Origin: Rhodocollybia butyracea
Taxonomy: Eukaryota; Basidiomycota; Agaricomycetes; Agaricales; Omphalotaceae
Length of the DNA: 64,000 nt
Reading direction: 5' to 3'
NCBI GenBank assembly: GCA_015501585.1
Contig: JADNRY010000243.1
Coordinates: forward strand, 29,994 to 93,993
The translations under genes were made by a program, and so were the position numbers. Shown here one piece after another: positions 32,893 through 45,071 of the stretch. Each line of letters begins with the position of its first letter. Within the stretch, counting starts at the first letter, position 1. Below the pieces are notes generated by a model that ran no database searches, was not told the DNA's origin, and saw only the letters and a list, made by a program, of their open reading frames with translations.

Positions 32893-33552
32893 GGAGCTCA
32901 GGACACAGATATAATAATTATCTACTTATTATTATAAGTAACTACATTGTATGATTATTTATTGTTATAACAAGACATTGCACAATAATAATTCTATTGT
33001 AATCCCGCAGGCACGTAAACTTTGGGCCTGCCCCGCTTCCCTCCCCTCCCCTTTGGGGGGTCCCCCTAGCCGGGAAGTCGTCGGCAGGCATGCTAAAGCC
33101 TTGTTTACGCTAGCAGAATATACCTAACCCCTAACCGCTAAATTTCGCGCTTCGCACAAGCCGCCTTTGGCGGCGCCTAACCCTAAACCCTAACTGCTAA
33201 CTTTTGCGCTGCGCGCGAGCCGCCTGTGGCGGCGCCAAGCCCTAACCCAAAACACTAACCCTAACATCGCACTTCGCGCAAGCCGCCTACGGCGGCGCCA
33301 AATGCTAACCCAGGCCCACCAAGCTTTTAATAAAACAGAGAAATAATAAAACATTACCAGCCAGGATTGAACCAGTAACCTCCCGATCAACACCAGAATA
33401 ACATCGTGGCAGCAGCAGAGCCACTCTGCCATATGCACATGAGAATCTTTGATCGGAATTCAACTATAGAACACCTGACATTCATATCAATTGCTACTAA
33501 CAATAAATAATTGTAAAATCTCTGGACTTGTTATAACAAGTAGATAATTATT
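32893..33552 (-). repeat. Right inverted arm of the composite element
   Basis: Reverse complement of the left arm, including AACCCTAA words, three GCGCC palindromes and the tRNA-like A and B boxes. Small length differences (660 against 648 bases) and point differences show the arms have diverged independently. Confidence 0.75.
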
Positions 33553-34734
33553 AAAAGCGTGTTGGATAATGAATTTTGGTCATGGTACTAACCCTCTTGC
33601 ATCCATAAGTATAAGTTCCAGATGAGCTCAGTATCTGAGAGTTCCAACATGATCAGAACGTGAATGAAGACATGAAATCTTTGCTTTCAGTTCTGCCAAG
33701 GTTCTGCCTTCATACCTGTGATTTTTTTAAAATGTGAGATATCTGCTAAAGTTTTGTGAAGGCATGAAAGCCTCTCAAAATTTGTCATAATTTGTCAACC
33801 TGATTTCTAAGTTTTCGTGATTTATTTTACCTGGTATTCCAATTACATGAATTATTGAAATCATGCAAATTTGTAGAATTGTTCAAATTTATATAAACTT
33901 AGTAGGCTTCTCAGTACTTTTGAAATCTCATTCAAAATTATGACATATTTTCCGGGGAGAGTTTTCCAGATGTCATAAGTCACTTAATGCCACAGATCAA
34001 CTCCCAGCCTGCCGCTCATTGTTGCTGACCGTATTTGGGTCCTAGGGGTAAAAGATGGCCTAAAGCCCACCTGCCCACAAAGTGTCTGAATTATACTTAA
34101 TTACAGGGTCATGTGGGAGCATCCTTTGTCTTATTTGTAATTCAAAGCTTGGGCCTTTGTTATTGTTCAGTGGCCAGCTGTTCGGTGGACACTGCCTTCT
34201 TTTTCTCTTGCCACCACCACCATCCATCCACTATCTCAAGTTCACCAACACCATCTGCACCTGATGAGATTGAAATATTAGGTTAGTCAGTATAATAATA
34301 CGGAGATTTCGACAACACCAGTAGAGTGGCAAGTTATCCGACTGCCTTACTACACAAGATGGACTTGCCCATATCTTTATTAATTCATATGTTCTGGCTT
34401 GAGCGTTCCTGCACGTTTAGGAATTTTTGTTTAAATAGGATTGTTTAACATCAACGTTTAAAGAATTTTTTACGGGATAGACTGCGTTTGATTTACTGGT
34501 TTAACTACCTCTTTTTAAAGTACAGTAAACAAACTACTGTACAAGAACGTGAATCTAGTCCAATTGGCAATATCTCATTTAAACAAAGTTTTTAAACATG
34601 TTCAAATGATGTTGGACATGTCCAGCTGTGTTTGAAAAAATATAGATCCGGATTCTTAATAGGTGACCAAGAGGAAGACACTGAGCATCAATTCTTGCAG
34701 TGAACGGCTATAACGGGGAAAAAACAAGAGAGTT
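33553..34734. other. AT-rich spacer without recognised gene
   Basis: Short frames only. Nothing recognised. Confidence 0.3.
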
Positions 34735-35154
34735 TAGCCCAGAAGGTCTATACAGACGGTTCGGGATGCAAAAGTAAAGTACTTCTAAACCACCCTGGAG
34801 GCTACCCTACGGTACTAACTCAGATCCTTAGGTCACCACACCACCTTTGATTCAAGGGGAATTGGAGTACTACTGGAGTTACACCTCCTTTGAAACTATG
34901 GGGATGAGCTCAGCAAAATGGATGTTTAACCAGCCTGCATGGAAAATTGGTAATTCAACCTACCAAGACACCATCTAAGATGGAATGGCATCCAAAATGT
35001 CCCGCTCTGTTCAGTAATAGCATGGGCCCCAGGGCACTGTGGTATAGTTGGACATGGGGCAAAGAAAGCCGCCCACGGAAATAGTAGCATGCAGGCGGAT
35101 CTGCTAAGTGAGGTATTCCCGGAAAGTATATCTGCACTGAAACAAGAGCTCTAG
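34735..35154 (+). pseudogene. RNase H domain remnant of a non-LTR retrotransposon
   Basis: The stretch starts QKVYTDGSGCKSKVLL, with the RNase H YTDGSG signature and first catalytic D. After a decayed middle it ends VIAWAPGHCGIVGHGAKKAA followed by ADLLSEVF, matching the W-PGH-GI-G...A...AK-AA block at the C-terminus of RNase H in LINE-type (Tad1-like) elements. The last stop is TAG 35152-35154. Frame changes in between show that it is dead. No reverse transcriptase part is seen upstream. Confidence 0.65.
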
Positions 35155-35205
35155 AAACAATTAATGGGATGTTGGGAGAGCTAATTTAGCAGGAATGGGA
35201 TTCTA

Positions 35206-36601
35206 TTTTCTTAAAGAATCAACTTTATTTATGATCGTGTACTTTAAGTACTTACTACTTATACAACTACTTATACAACTACTTAAGAACTATAAAATTC
35301 CTTAAGACAATGAAATCACTTTGGAAGAGGAGTGTTCAAAGACAGCAATCATCTTAAGAAATTTTTAAGAGAGTTGGTTCTTAAGAGTACTCTCAAAACT
35401 CACCAGTGGACACAAGAATGCCAAGGTTTGAGGTAAGATCTTAAAGGAGTGTTTAAGAACAATTTCTTAAGATTAGAAGAATATTGTGAACTCACATCAA
35501 AGACATTGACCTTAAGGAATTTTTAAGGAGGGTATTTCTTAAGAGCGCTCTAAAAACTTGCCTCTCTTGCTCTTGCCTATTTTGCTATCAGAGTCACCTG
35601 GCGCCACTACAGCACACAAGTCAATCTTGAACCGAGAAGGCGCGTCAATGATCTGTGAGTTGAACATCTGTTACTCAAGTAGTACAGACACCACACCAAG
35701 TGGTAGGCAGGGCCCAGGAGTGACAGACAGAGGATCGGTTGAGTTGATGTGGCGCAACGAGGTTGGAGGATGAAAGAAAGAAAGAAAGAGGCGAAGTGGG
35801 GTAGTGCCCATTTGCATCAACCATGTGATGGGTCAAAGCACTGGCTGTTGGACTAGGGCACTCGGAAAATACAATACTTAAGAGTCGGCATGAGCTTTGT
35901 CCGGTCTCCTTTTGTCTTTTCAAACAATAGACAGAAGTAAGTACTTTTAAATGCTTGACCACCTGCGGGCCGTCTTCTTCTCTTTCAACTCCCTGCCCAA
36001 CTCCTGCCTATGTATCATACTTGATGCTCAAAGTGTTGTTATTGGGCCCGCGTTATGGTAGCGCTTGGAAATGACATTAACCTCTTCGGCATGGGCCAGT
36101 CACACCTTTTGTCTATTGTTTGAGCACTCCTTTGTCTTTCCAAACAATAGACAACAGCACTATTAATGCTCAACCACTCATTGGATTGCTGCCGTTTCCC
36201 CCCATCCCTCTCGCCCTACTTGTGAAGATAATTCTTGGATTCAGCGCGCCAGGCTCGCATGTGGTTGGGAGCCAATGGCATGATATGTTGTGGGACAGGA
36301 AGAGGCAGTGGGCTTCTTGCTCAAAAGGTGCATACTTTTTATTGCTCTTAAGAAGGAAGTAGGATTTTTTCCTTAATGAATGTTTGCGCATGGCAAAACA
36401 ATTTGTTAACAGCATTGTTCTTAAGAATAAGTAAAGAGTGTTAAGAAATAAAGTATCTTAAGAACTATTTGGTACTACTTATATTGTACTAGGTATGAGG
36501 AAATACCATGGGAGACATTAAATACTTAAAGAATACTTATAGGTTCTCTTAAAGTATATGATCATAAATAATGTTTATTCTTTAAGAACGATTGAATCCC
36601 A
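35206..36601. mobile_element. 1.4-kb TTAAG-rich element with ~53-base inverted ends
   Basis: TGGGATTC...TTCTTAAAGAAT...ATTTATGATC at the left matches the reverse complement at the right at most of 53 positions. The interior has at least ten CTTAAGAA-type words, mainly in the outer 350 bases on each side. A block with CAAACAATAGACA occurs twice (about 35924 and 36139). No transposase and no clear target duplication. Confidence 0.6.
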
Positions 36602-37629
36602 CTGTACAATTTAGATTTAGTGCATCACCACGCTACAACAAATTATCATCCATGTCCCAATTTTGCAACACCTTGCATTTCTATGAACGGGTGAAACCTG
36701 AGGGCATACCCGTCAGAGAGGAAGTACAAATGGGACAGGCATATTGCTTTGTCTAGGGGGGCAAGGAGAGAAAGTATGGCGACAAGGTATTCTTTTTTTG
36801 AATCCTTGTTTATTGCTTTTTCCCGTAGGATATAGTAGGCATTACTCTATGACATATTTGTGTGTTAGATAAAAACATATATCTGATTCATTGGATATGA
36901 CTTCGCATGATCATGAGGCGAGACTCGATGTAGTCGCGAGATTATACACTCCATGTCATAATGCCATGGCACAGGGAGTGTAGTGGGGTGTTATAGCGGG
37001 TACTGTAGGGGGGTGTAAACAATAAAGGAAATATAATGTTTCGTACTGCCTGTACCCGTCTTCTGGTTCCTCTTTGTCTGTCTCCACTCCTTCTCTTTCA
37101 CTTCTCTTTATTGTCTTCCTTCGTGATTGGGGGAAATACCCCAAAGATATGGCAGACGTGAGACTCAAATTACAGAACTACAGGTGGGGGTAATGGAGAT
37201 GGATCCTGAGCCTCGGCAAACATCCTTGCCTTTGGAGTGAAGGTCGCCACCTCTCCATTGAGAGCACCACCATAACCAAAGTAGGGAGGGAAACCGTAAC
37301 CACACAGTATCAATTTACTTCAGCCTGGCCAAAGTATACCGTGAAATACAACCTCTCACCAGTCCACTGGAAGATATTCTTTCAGTGCCAGATAACCCAA
37401 TCAGAACTGCGAGATTCTGAACAAAAGGACATATTTTGGGCCATCTTCGAAACTAGTAATTTTGCAGCGTACTTCAATCAGTCCAAAGTAGAACAATAAG
37501 CATGGTGAACATTCATAGACCAGTCAAAATATCTTCTTTCATGGGTCGGTACCAGCGACTTGGTTTTTGATTGGCCAATCTTTCACTGAAACACATTCTT
37601 TAGATCCATAGATGAAGGAAGATAACTTC
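36602..37629. other. Spacer with one coding-like stretch
   Basis: Around 37315-37498 a plus-strand frame reads WPKYTVKYNLSPVHWKIFF and QKDIFWAIFETSNFAAYFNQ before a stop at about 37498. It looks like a decayed exon, family unknown. Otherwise nothing recognised. Confidence 0.3.
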
Positions 37630-38750
37630 ATCAATCAGCGTGGTGTCACAACAGCAACAGCTTCGGCAACGGCGCTAGTGATTCCTATGGTCAGGAATTG
37701 CATATCAGTTGATGTTCTGTTGGGCATGACCAAGCTCATTCGTTCGAAGTCAAGGAGTGTAGCTCGTCGCGGTTCTGTTCTCATTCCTGCTAGTCCTTCC
37801 CAACGCAGAACGATGAGCTGGAACAAGTCTCGTTCCGGATTTGTACCCTGTATGATTCAAGGAATAGTTCAGCACCAAAGTAAGAAGGGTAGTTAGGCGT
37901 ACTAGCAATTCGAGCAGTGATGTGAGCAGAAGCGCCGGCGGAGGCAGAAGGTGGAATTGGCTATGACAGATAAAGTCTGGTCCAGCACTCTCAAAATGCT
38001 GATCGCTCCTTCCTATCGGTGGTCTGCAGAATAAATATGTAAAAGAAAGTCCAATGCTCACGAAAGAATCACCGCACCTGAGAACCAGCATCGAACATAG
38101 GCCGGTAGCTGCACCAGAATCGGAAGTCATCATCAGACAGCAAATACATAGTGTCAAGAGGATAGGGAGCCAGACCAGCATCGATTGGTGACACTCCAGC
38201 TGAGAAAACCAAGAAGGTCCATTGGAGAGCACCGACAAAAACGACAGACTCTGAACAGGAAGTCAGAAAACAGCAAAAAAGAGATATTGTAAATTAAAGC
38301 TAGAGACCACAATGATACCGACGACAGGGTAGAAGAATAAACAAAAAGGAGCGGCGAGGCACCATCAGCACCAGAAGCGGTTACTAGCAAACCATCTCCA
38401 CTACCTGTCGTCTTTCTTGTAGATGCTTAACCGAACAGGTACGAAGAGCCTCAGCGGCCAGTTCCCGGGCCTCATAGTCGTCCCAAAGGCCCGATTCAAT
38501 GGAACGTATAAGGATAATTACAACCCGCTCGCGTACATATAATATATTACCGCTTTGTCCAACTCTTGTGCGCGGTACTCCCCTGCACTCAGGGCAACGA
38601 TCTACAGCAGCTCCCACTGAGCGGACTGCGAGCTCGGTGGTTGGGCCCCGGCCCCGGGTCAGCTTAGGCTGCCGGAGCTGGCGCCCAGTATTTGGACCAC
38701 GGCCAACTTCATTTCTTCCGGTAAATGGGGTGGCTTTTGGAAAAATCACT
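37630..38750 (-). CDS. Unidentified minus-strand coding pieces (possible host gene)
   Basis: The longest block, 38749-38384, reads TPFTGRNEVGRGPNTGRQL and VDRCPECRGVPRTRVGQ, then SIESGLWDDYEARELAAEAL. Further down, YPLDTMYLLSDDDFRFWCSY ends at a CAG|GTGCGG donor near 38075, and STPNYPSYFGAELFLESYR follows near 37900. The composition is that of real protein and no repeat relatives occur in the window, so this may be a low-copy host gene. Exon joins could not be made consistently. No domain is recognised. Confidence 0.35.
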
Positions 38751-39351
38751 GCAAAGGTTTAGCAAAGAAGGTACAGTGAATCAAACATGACATGACAAAA
38801 CTTAGCCACACTAACTTTTCTGCATCCGTCGCTGATAGCGTAGAAGATTTTTGCCTGCACCTTATGAATAAAATCTGACAATGGGATACATATCTGCAGG
38901 CATCTGGAAGTAGTTAAGGAGTACTGACAGCGGTGAAGGTTTTGTTTGAAGTATTCTGTGGAAAGAGGTGATAAGCAACATTAAGGGGTATGGAGCGAAC
39001 ATTGAATAACCTGACAGGTTATCTCGATATCCTTTTTATAGGAGAATATCACTAGAAAGATGAATTTGGAGAAGCGACTGTGAACATAATTTTCACAAGA
39101 CTGTTTGGTATGAGCCGATAAATTTAGGTGTCGTCTACACGATAAGACCGTGAGTTAAAAAGGCATAGAAGAGGATAAGACAACCGTTTGCTTTTTGACC
39201 CATATAAAAACCTTCATCCAAATGATGACCAATATCGATTTAAATTCCCTCGCTGAATCTCTAAGCAGTACACCATCGGGTCAGATCTGGATTTTTGCAG
39301 TGGTTAATGAAATTCACAGAGGAATTCAACAGCTTACATTTGGCTTTGGTC

Positions 39352-39752
39352 TCAACAACAGAAGTATAATCCTCCCCGATTTGTGCTGAGAACGAATTTT
39401 AACGGTGTTGATGCACCAATAAGTCTCACCTCCGTTTCTTCACTACTCGCTTGGCCATCGACGTTGGTACAACCAACAAAGCCGCACTGGTAATACTCAT
39501 CTTCATAAAAAAACTGGGGAAGGTGACTGTCTCTCTGCTTTTCCAGCGTCCTAGCTCTGGCAGCGGCAACAGCAACACTTTGAGATGTGAAGCGAACAAG
39601 TCGGAATCACCCTTGTCACTGTCCTTCTCCTTTGTTTCCTTGTCCTGCTTTTCAGTTTTGGGCCGCAATAAAATTGACGTGAGTGTAGAAGATAATGAGT
39701 GACGAGAAAACGCACCTTCGGCCGCTTCAATTTCCTCGACCCTGACACTCAT
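39352..39752 (-). CDS. Unidentified small minus-strand gene, 2-3 exons
   Basis: An ATG at 39752 opens MSVRVEEIEAAEG, followed by a GTGCGT donor. After an intron the frame gives VAVAAARARTLEKQRDSHL and then PQFFYEDEYYQCGFVGCTNV, ending GGLYFCC at a TGA (39352-39354). The stretch FYEDEYYQCGFVGCTN has the texture of a conserved segment, but I cannot name a family. The middle exon boundary is not settled (KETKEKDSDKGDSDLF in another frame competes). Confidence 0.4.
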
Positions 39753-39954
39753 AATGTTAAGTACCCAAGACCTTGCAATAAATGGCCACGTTGCTGGTTA
39801 GATCTCTGATAGGATTGATAGGACCCAGTTGCTTGGTATAACCATGTACTTACCAAGGAAAGTGGTTCAAAATCATGGACCATATGATTTGATTCCGATT
39901 CATTTTAAAGTCCAACTCAACCGTTTTATGGGTGGCCACACCTGAAGTAAGCAT

Positions 39955-40230
39955 TCAGTTGGCTTCCTGGACAATACTTTGTTGTCCACATTCTACTAGA
40001 GGCAATGTTAATGCCAATACAGAAATGAGTGGATCGTACGCACGAGCTGAGATTTTCTTCCGCCAAGGAAATATGAAATTGAAATCGGACGTTTGTTTCC
40101 TTGCTATTTCGGCATTCTTTATCGCACTGAGATTTTTGTACTGTGCCAAAGGATTGTAGTCATCGGCACCTGCCGCAGGTGTCACTCCAGACTCTGTTCC
40201 TGTATGAGTCTCTGCTTTCGTTCTCTCGTA
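39955..40230 (-). CDS. Unidentified minus-strand exon
   Basis: The frame reads ERTKAETHTGTESGVTPAAG, then ADDYNPLAQYKNLSAIKNAE and FNFIFPWRKKISARAYDPLI, ending QQSIVQEAN at 39955. The upstream boundary near 40230 is probably an intron acceptor. No family recognised; it could belong with the preceding pieces to one gene. Confidence 0.35.
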   Translation of the reverse strand, partial: YERTKAETHTGTESGVTPAAGADDYNPLAQYKNLSAIKNAEIARKQTSDFNFIFPWRKKISARAYDPLISVLALTLPLVECGQQSIVQEAN

Positions 40231-42857
40231 TCAACCTCCTCCGAGGCTATCGCCTTGAGCTGCCCTGGGAGTAGTAGAGACATCCCATCCGCACCACATC
40301 TAAGGCTCTGGGATTAGAATCTCATCTGACATTTGGTACCCGTACACTTGGAGTATCGATCCCTTGAGCCTTGAGCTCCAGTCGAATCGTTTCCGTACAT
40401 TGGCGTTAACAAGCCAAGCTGTTAGCAAAATTGTTTATGAAGCTTTTATTGTCTTCGACGCGAGAGCGTTCTCGTTGCTGGATCTGACGAAGCGATTAGG
40501 AGCCAAAGTCATGGAACGGTGAGTGGTGGGGAAACAACTACCGGTACTAAACAGAGATGCTCCTCTGGAAGGAGCTGAAGATGTCTTGTGGATTGGCTGG
40601 AAACACGGGGAGAGTTTTGACGCCTGGATGGATAGATGAATGAGAACACATGGTGACCACAGGTTCGTGTGTTGAATGCGCATGCGGACGTAGATACCGA
40701 ATTTATGTGACGGAAACTGTAGTAGGCGCATTGCTTTGCCCACATTGCATTTGCCTCTAATAAAATATGATCTGCGGGCCTCAACCAACTGGCTGGTATT
40801 GAATTGGATTCAGAAAGACATTTTGGATTTCGACAGAACGAAAGATCTATCACTGATTTACAAAAACAAAAAACAGCAGATGAATGGAAAGAATTCACCT
40901 ATCTCCTGGCTCAATAAAATATTTGGGTCAGCCAGGACTCAAACATGATATCTAGTGCTGTTCTCCCGGCGAACAATCTAGCGTAAGAGGTAGACTCCAG
41001 CTTCCATGACCACTTGACTCGATTTGCATGCAGCATTCAAGGCATATAGTCGGAAGTAAAAGCTTGAAAGTTGAGCCATTTGCTCCCGATTTCTCTTTGG
41101 TGTCGATGAACCAATGTTGGCCAAATTCAAACAATATAGAGAGTATATTTCCACGCAGAATGTGGTTGAGGCATAGAGGTGGACTCGATTTTCAGCCTTA
41201 AACGCATCCTCGGGTTTGACATGACCGGAATGAGATGAGTGGGGTCTGGGTTTAAAGCTTGGCCTTGAAAGGGGATGTCATACGATACATCAAGAAGTAG
41301 CATACCTAATTTTAATCCAAACCCGACCTCCAACCTCCATCTAAATGCCTAGCTTATCACATCGAGTCATCTTCAGGAGCTCCATAGGCAGAAGACATAA
41401 GGAAGAATATCACTGCAACCAAGTGTTCCCTTCGTCTGCAGAGCAACTTGAACATGTGTTAGGCAATGTAGTCCTTCATACCTTGTTAATTACTACATAT
41501 TCATCCAAACTACTTGAAGATTCTCTCCAGCGCCGATTAGATAGTCATGAATGTTTGACAACGATGTTGCTGCTTTCGCCATAGAGAATCCATCCAAGGA
41601 CGTATCTGTTACGACAGGAAGAAAAAGGGAGATACCCATAGCTAGATAACCGGCATCTTGTTGGCTTATATGACCTTGAATGAAGTCCAGACCCTCAGGC
41701 TCAACCTTGACAGCAGCATACTTTTTCATCTAGATAAGCAAGAAAAAGGACACAGAAAACTGCATCAAGACTAATTTCGAGTTTTCATATCACCTTTTGG
41801 ATACTCGGAGAGTTTGGTTGCATTGGAATCGACAACAAGAAACAACTGGGTGTTAGATATGAGTCTATTACTTGGCTTTGATCTTGACACTGGCGATCTT
41901 AACACTGGCATGATTCTACAGAGTTTGCGTATCAAATACCAACTCCAACTAGACCGTTCATCGCATTTGTAATTGCGACCTCATTAGGGCTTCGATGTAG
42001 GATGACTATCTAATTTCACCATGGAGTTTGTAAACTAAGGAGGCGAAGTTTGTCATGTTGTACATCGATAACAGAATATGCCGAGCCAAACGTCAGCCTT
42101 CAAGGTCAAGGCGCGCTGGATGTCATGATATGACGTCTGGAAAATCTGGAGATGATGCTAGTATCGAACGTTCATCTAAGATCATTTCACTCACCGGTAG
42201 AACGGTACGCGAGTGCCCTTACACTCGCACTAGGATCCTGATTCCGTTTACTTTGAAATCTTCAACATTCGATTAAACGGTTTCGCGTGGCCTATTGTGG
42301 ATGAATAATTTGATGCTGAGACATCCTAGTTCATTGGTGGTGGTGGTGCCGCGGTGTGGTCCGACATAGGAACAGTCGGGGCCCCAGCTACATGTATAGC
42401 GCCACCGAGAAACCAATTTTCTTGGATCCTTTCCAGCGCTATTCTTCAGGACAGACCAGAAGTAGGCGCCGAATGTGCTGGTACCAGTGTCCTGTCGTTG
42501 TTGACAGCAGACTCCTTGGGTCACAAGAAAAGAAGGAAAAACGGCGTACATTGATTCAAAAACATGCCCACTCCGTGCCAATGCCAATGCCAACCAAGTC
42601 ATTCCATTCAAATCTAGTAGTAGGAGCACCCAAAGTAAACAATTTGCAGGTATCACTTTGTTTCAATTGCGGTAGTGGTTAGTGGGTGCGGGAATACAGG
42701 AATACATGGGATAATAAGCGCCTTCGGCAAATATCTCGGACGTCTCGGACGGAAGAAACTGACTACCGGGCTGACTATTCTCACGTGATTTCTGTCAGTT
42801 CGTGAGTTTTATAGATACATAGCTATAAACCAAAAGCAATGCTGTAACTAACATTTT
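40231..42857. other. Region with scattered unidentified coding pieces
   Basis: On the minus strand 41729-41493 reads YAAVKVEPEGLDFIQGHISQ and QDAGYLAMGISLFLPVVTD, and 42500-42330 reads IALERIQENWFLGGAIHVAG before ending PPPPMN. These look like exons of unidentified genes. Splice sites and strand continuity between them are not clear. Other short frames are not convincing. Confidence 0.25.
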
Positions 42858-43035
42858 GATTGTGCACAGCCGCTAAGGCGCCTATTTTAGCGCTCAAAAC
42901 CACGCAACTGGACTGCACTGGTTACCACTGGTTCTGTAAATTCTAAGAGTTTACAGAACCTTGCACTGAACTGCAGTGCACCGGTGCACCGGTGCAGCAT
43001 TACATAAAGGTGCACCGTGGTTTGGTGCAGTGTGG
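42858..43035. repeat. Half hairpin MITE (copy 2) next to an ACCGGT-rich element
   Basis: TTTTGATTGTGCACAGCCGC and the GGCGCCTATTTTAGCGC centre match one arm of the hairpin family, and the second arm is missing. CTGCACTGGTTACCACTGG and GTGCACCGGTGCACCGG words follow, related to 20330-20945. The ACCGGT element is cut at 43035 by F1 copy B, and its continuation GCGGTTTGCAG... TGAACTGCACTTTC is found at 47463-47507. Confidence 0.5.
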
Positions 43036-43271
43036 TAATATGCAGATTTTGCACTTAGGCTTGTAGCCATATATTTTGACAAGGTATATGCACTATACAT
43101 ACAATAAGAGGGTTATACAGAGCCCAAATGTGATAACTGTAGCTAACACTTAGTATCTCAGTGATAATACTCAGCTAGTCATGACGATACGCCCACAAGT
43201 GTGGTCTGATACTAAACTAGCAAGGATACTTGAGGTGCCCAGAGACATCAACACTAGATTGTTAGTCTAGT

Positions 43272-45071
43272 TGTTGGAGTAAAATGATTAAGTCGCCGAA
43301 AGATCACTTCACTCCGGTCTATAGCAGAGAAGCCCTAGCAAACATGCAGGGGAAAATAATATTGAATGGTGGTTTAAATAAGCTGCAGCTACGGAGAAAT
43401 ATACGGAGAAATGTAAGATAAAACATAAGGTAAAACAGATAAGCTCCACACCGGTGTGCACTCCGGTGAGAGGTCTAAACTGGGGTGAACTTAGAAATGG
43501 CTTACACAACCACACCAAACACACACACAACTTATTACTCAGTTCGGGTTTTTAGTTCAGCCAAATAATATTTATTTAAAACTTCAATCTATTCAAGTGC
43601 TTCCTTGCTACACTGAGTGTTATTTCACTAAGTGCCTTCCCTTTCAAAGTACAGACTTATTTAAGCTGATCCCCAAGCTCTGAGCTGTCAAACAAATACT
43701 ATTCCTAAGTCCCTTGGTAAAATCACAAATTAACACAAGTCACAACTGACCAGAGGGTGTCCCTATAACTCAGACAGAGCTCTGACTGCAGCCTAACTGT
43801 GGTTTGAAAATAATATTCAAAGTCCTTTCTAAGTCTTTGTCTTAACTTCTCTGCACTCAGTTCACACTGAATCTCTTTCTGTCTCTTTACTCAAGTTCAA
43901 TTGCTTGTCAATTTCTCTCTGTAAATCCCAGTCTTTATATCAATTCAATCTTTTAGTAGTAGCCTGATAAGGAGCTGCTACACCTGGTGGGGGTAAGAAA
44001 GAATGCTTTTCTCTTCATTTCCTTGCCTTTTTATACTCCTAGGTCCTTGAAATTTTCTTAATTAAGGTACCATGGGTTGGTAAGACTCTCTTGGCTTGCC
44101 AAGAGCCAAGACGATAAATCTCATGTTGCCCTTTTAAGCCATAAGTGAGCTTATAAGTGTTCTCCTGGTTCCTACACTGTCCCCAGGGCTCTATATCATT
44201 GTCTCATGGGTCCTCTACCCATATTACACCTTTTCTACACCTTTTATTTAATAAGTAACGGAGGGGAGGGAAGAACGATGCATTCCCGATGAGTGGTTCG
44301 ACTTTGATGCGCTTTAAGCGCCGGGCGGTCCGTCCGTCCCGGGGTTCAAGTTTGCGGCGTCGTTCCGTATCTCCCCTTTTCTCTTCTCCTCCTGGGTCCT
44401 ACCGGGTACTTGTATATGTGGACCGTCCCGTAGGTCGGTCCAAATAAATTTTATTATAGGCATGTCGCTAGGACGCGCCCCGCCTTTCTTTTACTGCCGG
44501 CGCCGGGCCACTTTGATCCCCGGCGCCTAATTCATCACTAATCGTCTAGTTTCTCTCTGTGGTTCGTTCCAGGGAACCAGTGCTTCGATTCTCTTACTTT
44601 AAACGGATATGGGTTTGCATTATGCTTGCCCTCATTTGTCTCTCTTCATCTATTTTAATACTGTCTTGTATATCCCTGTATAGGACTTTTTGTAGTAGGT
44701 AGTATTAATTGAATAGACTTTAGATCTGGCAAGCCTAAATCAATCTAGGTAAATCAATTTGATTGATTTTGAGTTTGTGGGTCAACGATGCATCCTTGCA
44801 CAGTAATGTAGCCTCTTAAAACATAGTGTATCTCCCTTCAAATGGGTTTCTACATACTAGATACCTGAAGTGGACCTTCAAAGTGTCTAATACATAACGT
44901 ACCCTAGGTAGTGACATGACGTGTTTCACAGGGTCTTTTAAATGATGACATTTCGCTTGAATTTTGGCGTACAGCGTAATTCGGCGTGTCACCGGGGCAG
45001 AATAAACATCTAAAACTACTGGAGAAATATCGGCGAGCAAATCAATTGCACAGCTGATAATATTTCCAACA
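43272..45071 (+). mobile_element. 1800-base LTR-like insertion with TSD CTAGT (probably a long solo LTR)
   Basis: It starts TGTTGGAGTAAAATG and ends ATATTTCCAACA, with CTAGT at 43267-43271 and 45072-45076. It sits exactly between two parts of F1 copy B that are contiguous in copy C. No second copy of the terminal sequence lies inside, so it is not two LTRs with an interior; a long solo LTR or a non-coding LTR derivative fits. The GC-rich block 44262-44560 inside may be a nested insertion. Confidence 0.75.
44262..44560 (+). repeat. GC-rich, tRNA-like (SINE-type) block
   Basis: CGATGAGTGGTTCGACT resembles an A box, and GGGGTTCAAGTTT, about 60 bases downstream, a B box, with GGGCGGTCCGTCCGTCCCGG between. 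A second GC-rich part with GCCGGCGCCGGG follows. Base composition differs sharply from the surrounding LTR-like sequence. No clear ends. Confidence 0.35.

Larger units (their letters stand above)
28574..33552. mobile_element. 4979-base composite: two ~650-base inverted repeats around a Helitron-type fragment
   Basis: The left arm 28574-29221 and right arm 32893-33552 are reverse complements with scattered differences. The outer ends are AATAATTATCTACTTG, and the inner parts extend to CTGTGTCCTGAGCTCC. Within each arm, the outer word recurs near the inner edge in opposite orientation (about 29185-29200), so each arm looks like a complete ~630-base element with its own inverted ends. The enclosed 3.7 kb holds an OB-fold-like and Helitron-type coding region plus a solo copia LTR. 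I could not identify a target duplication for the whole; AA on both sides is the best match. Confidence 0.75.
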
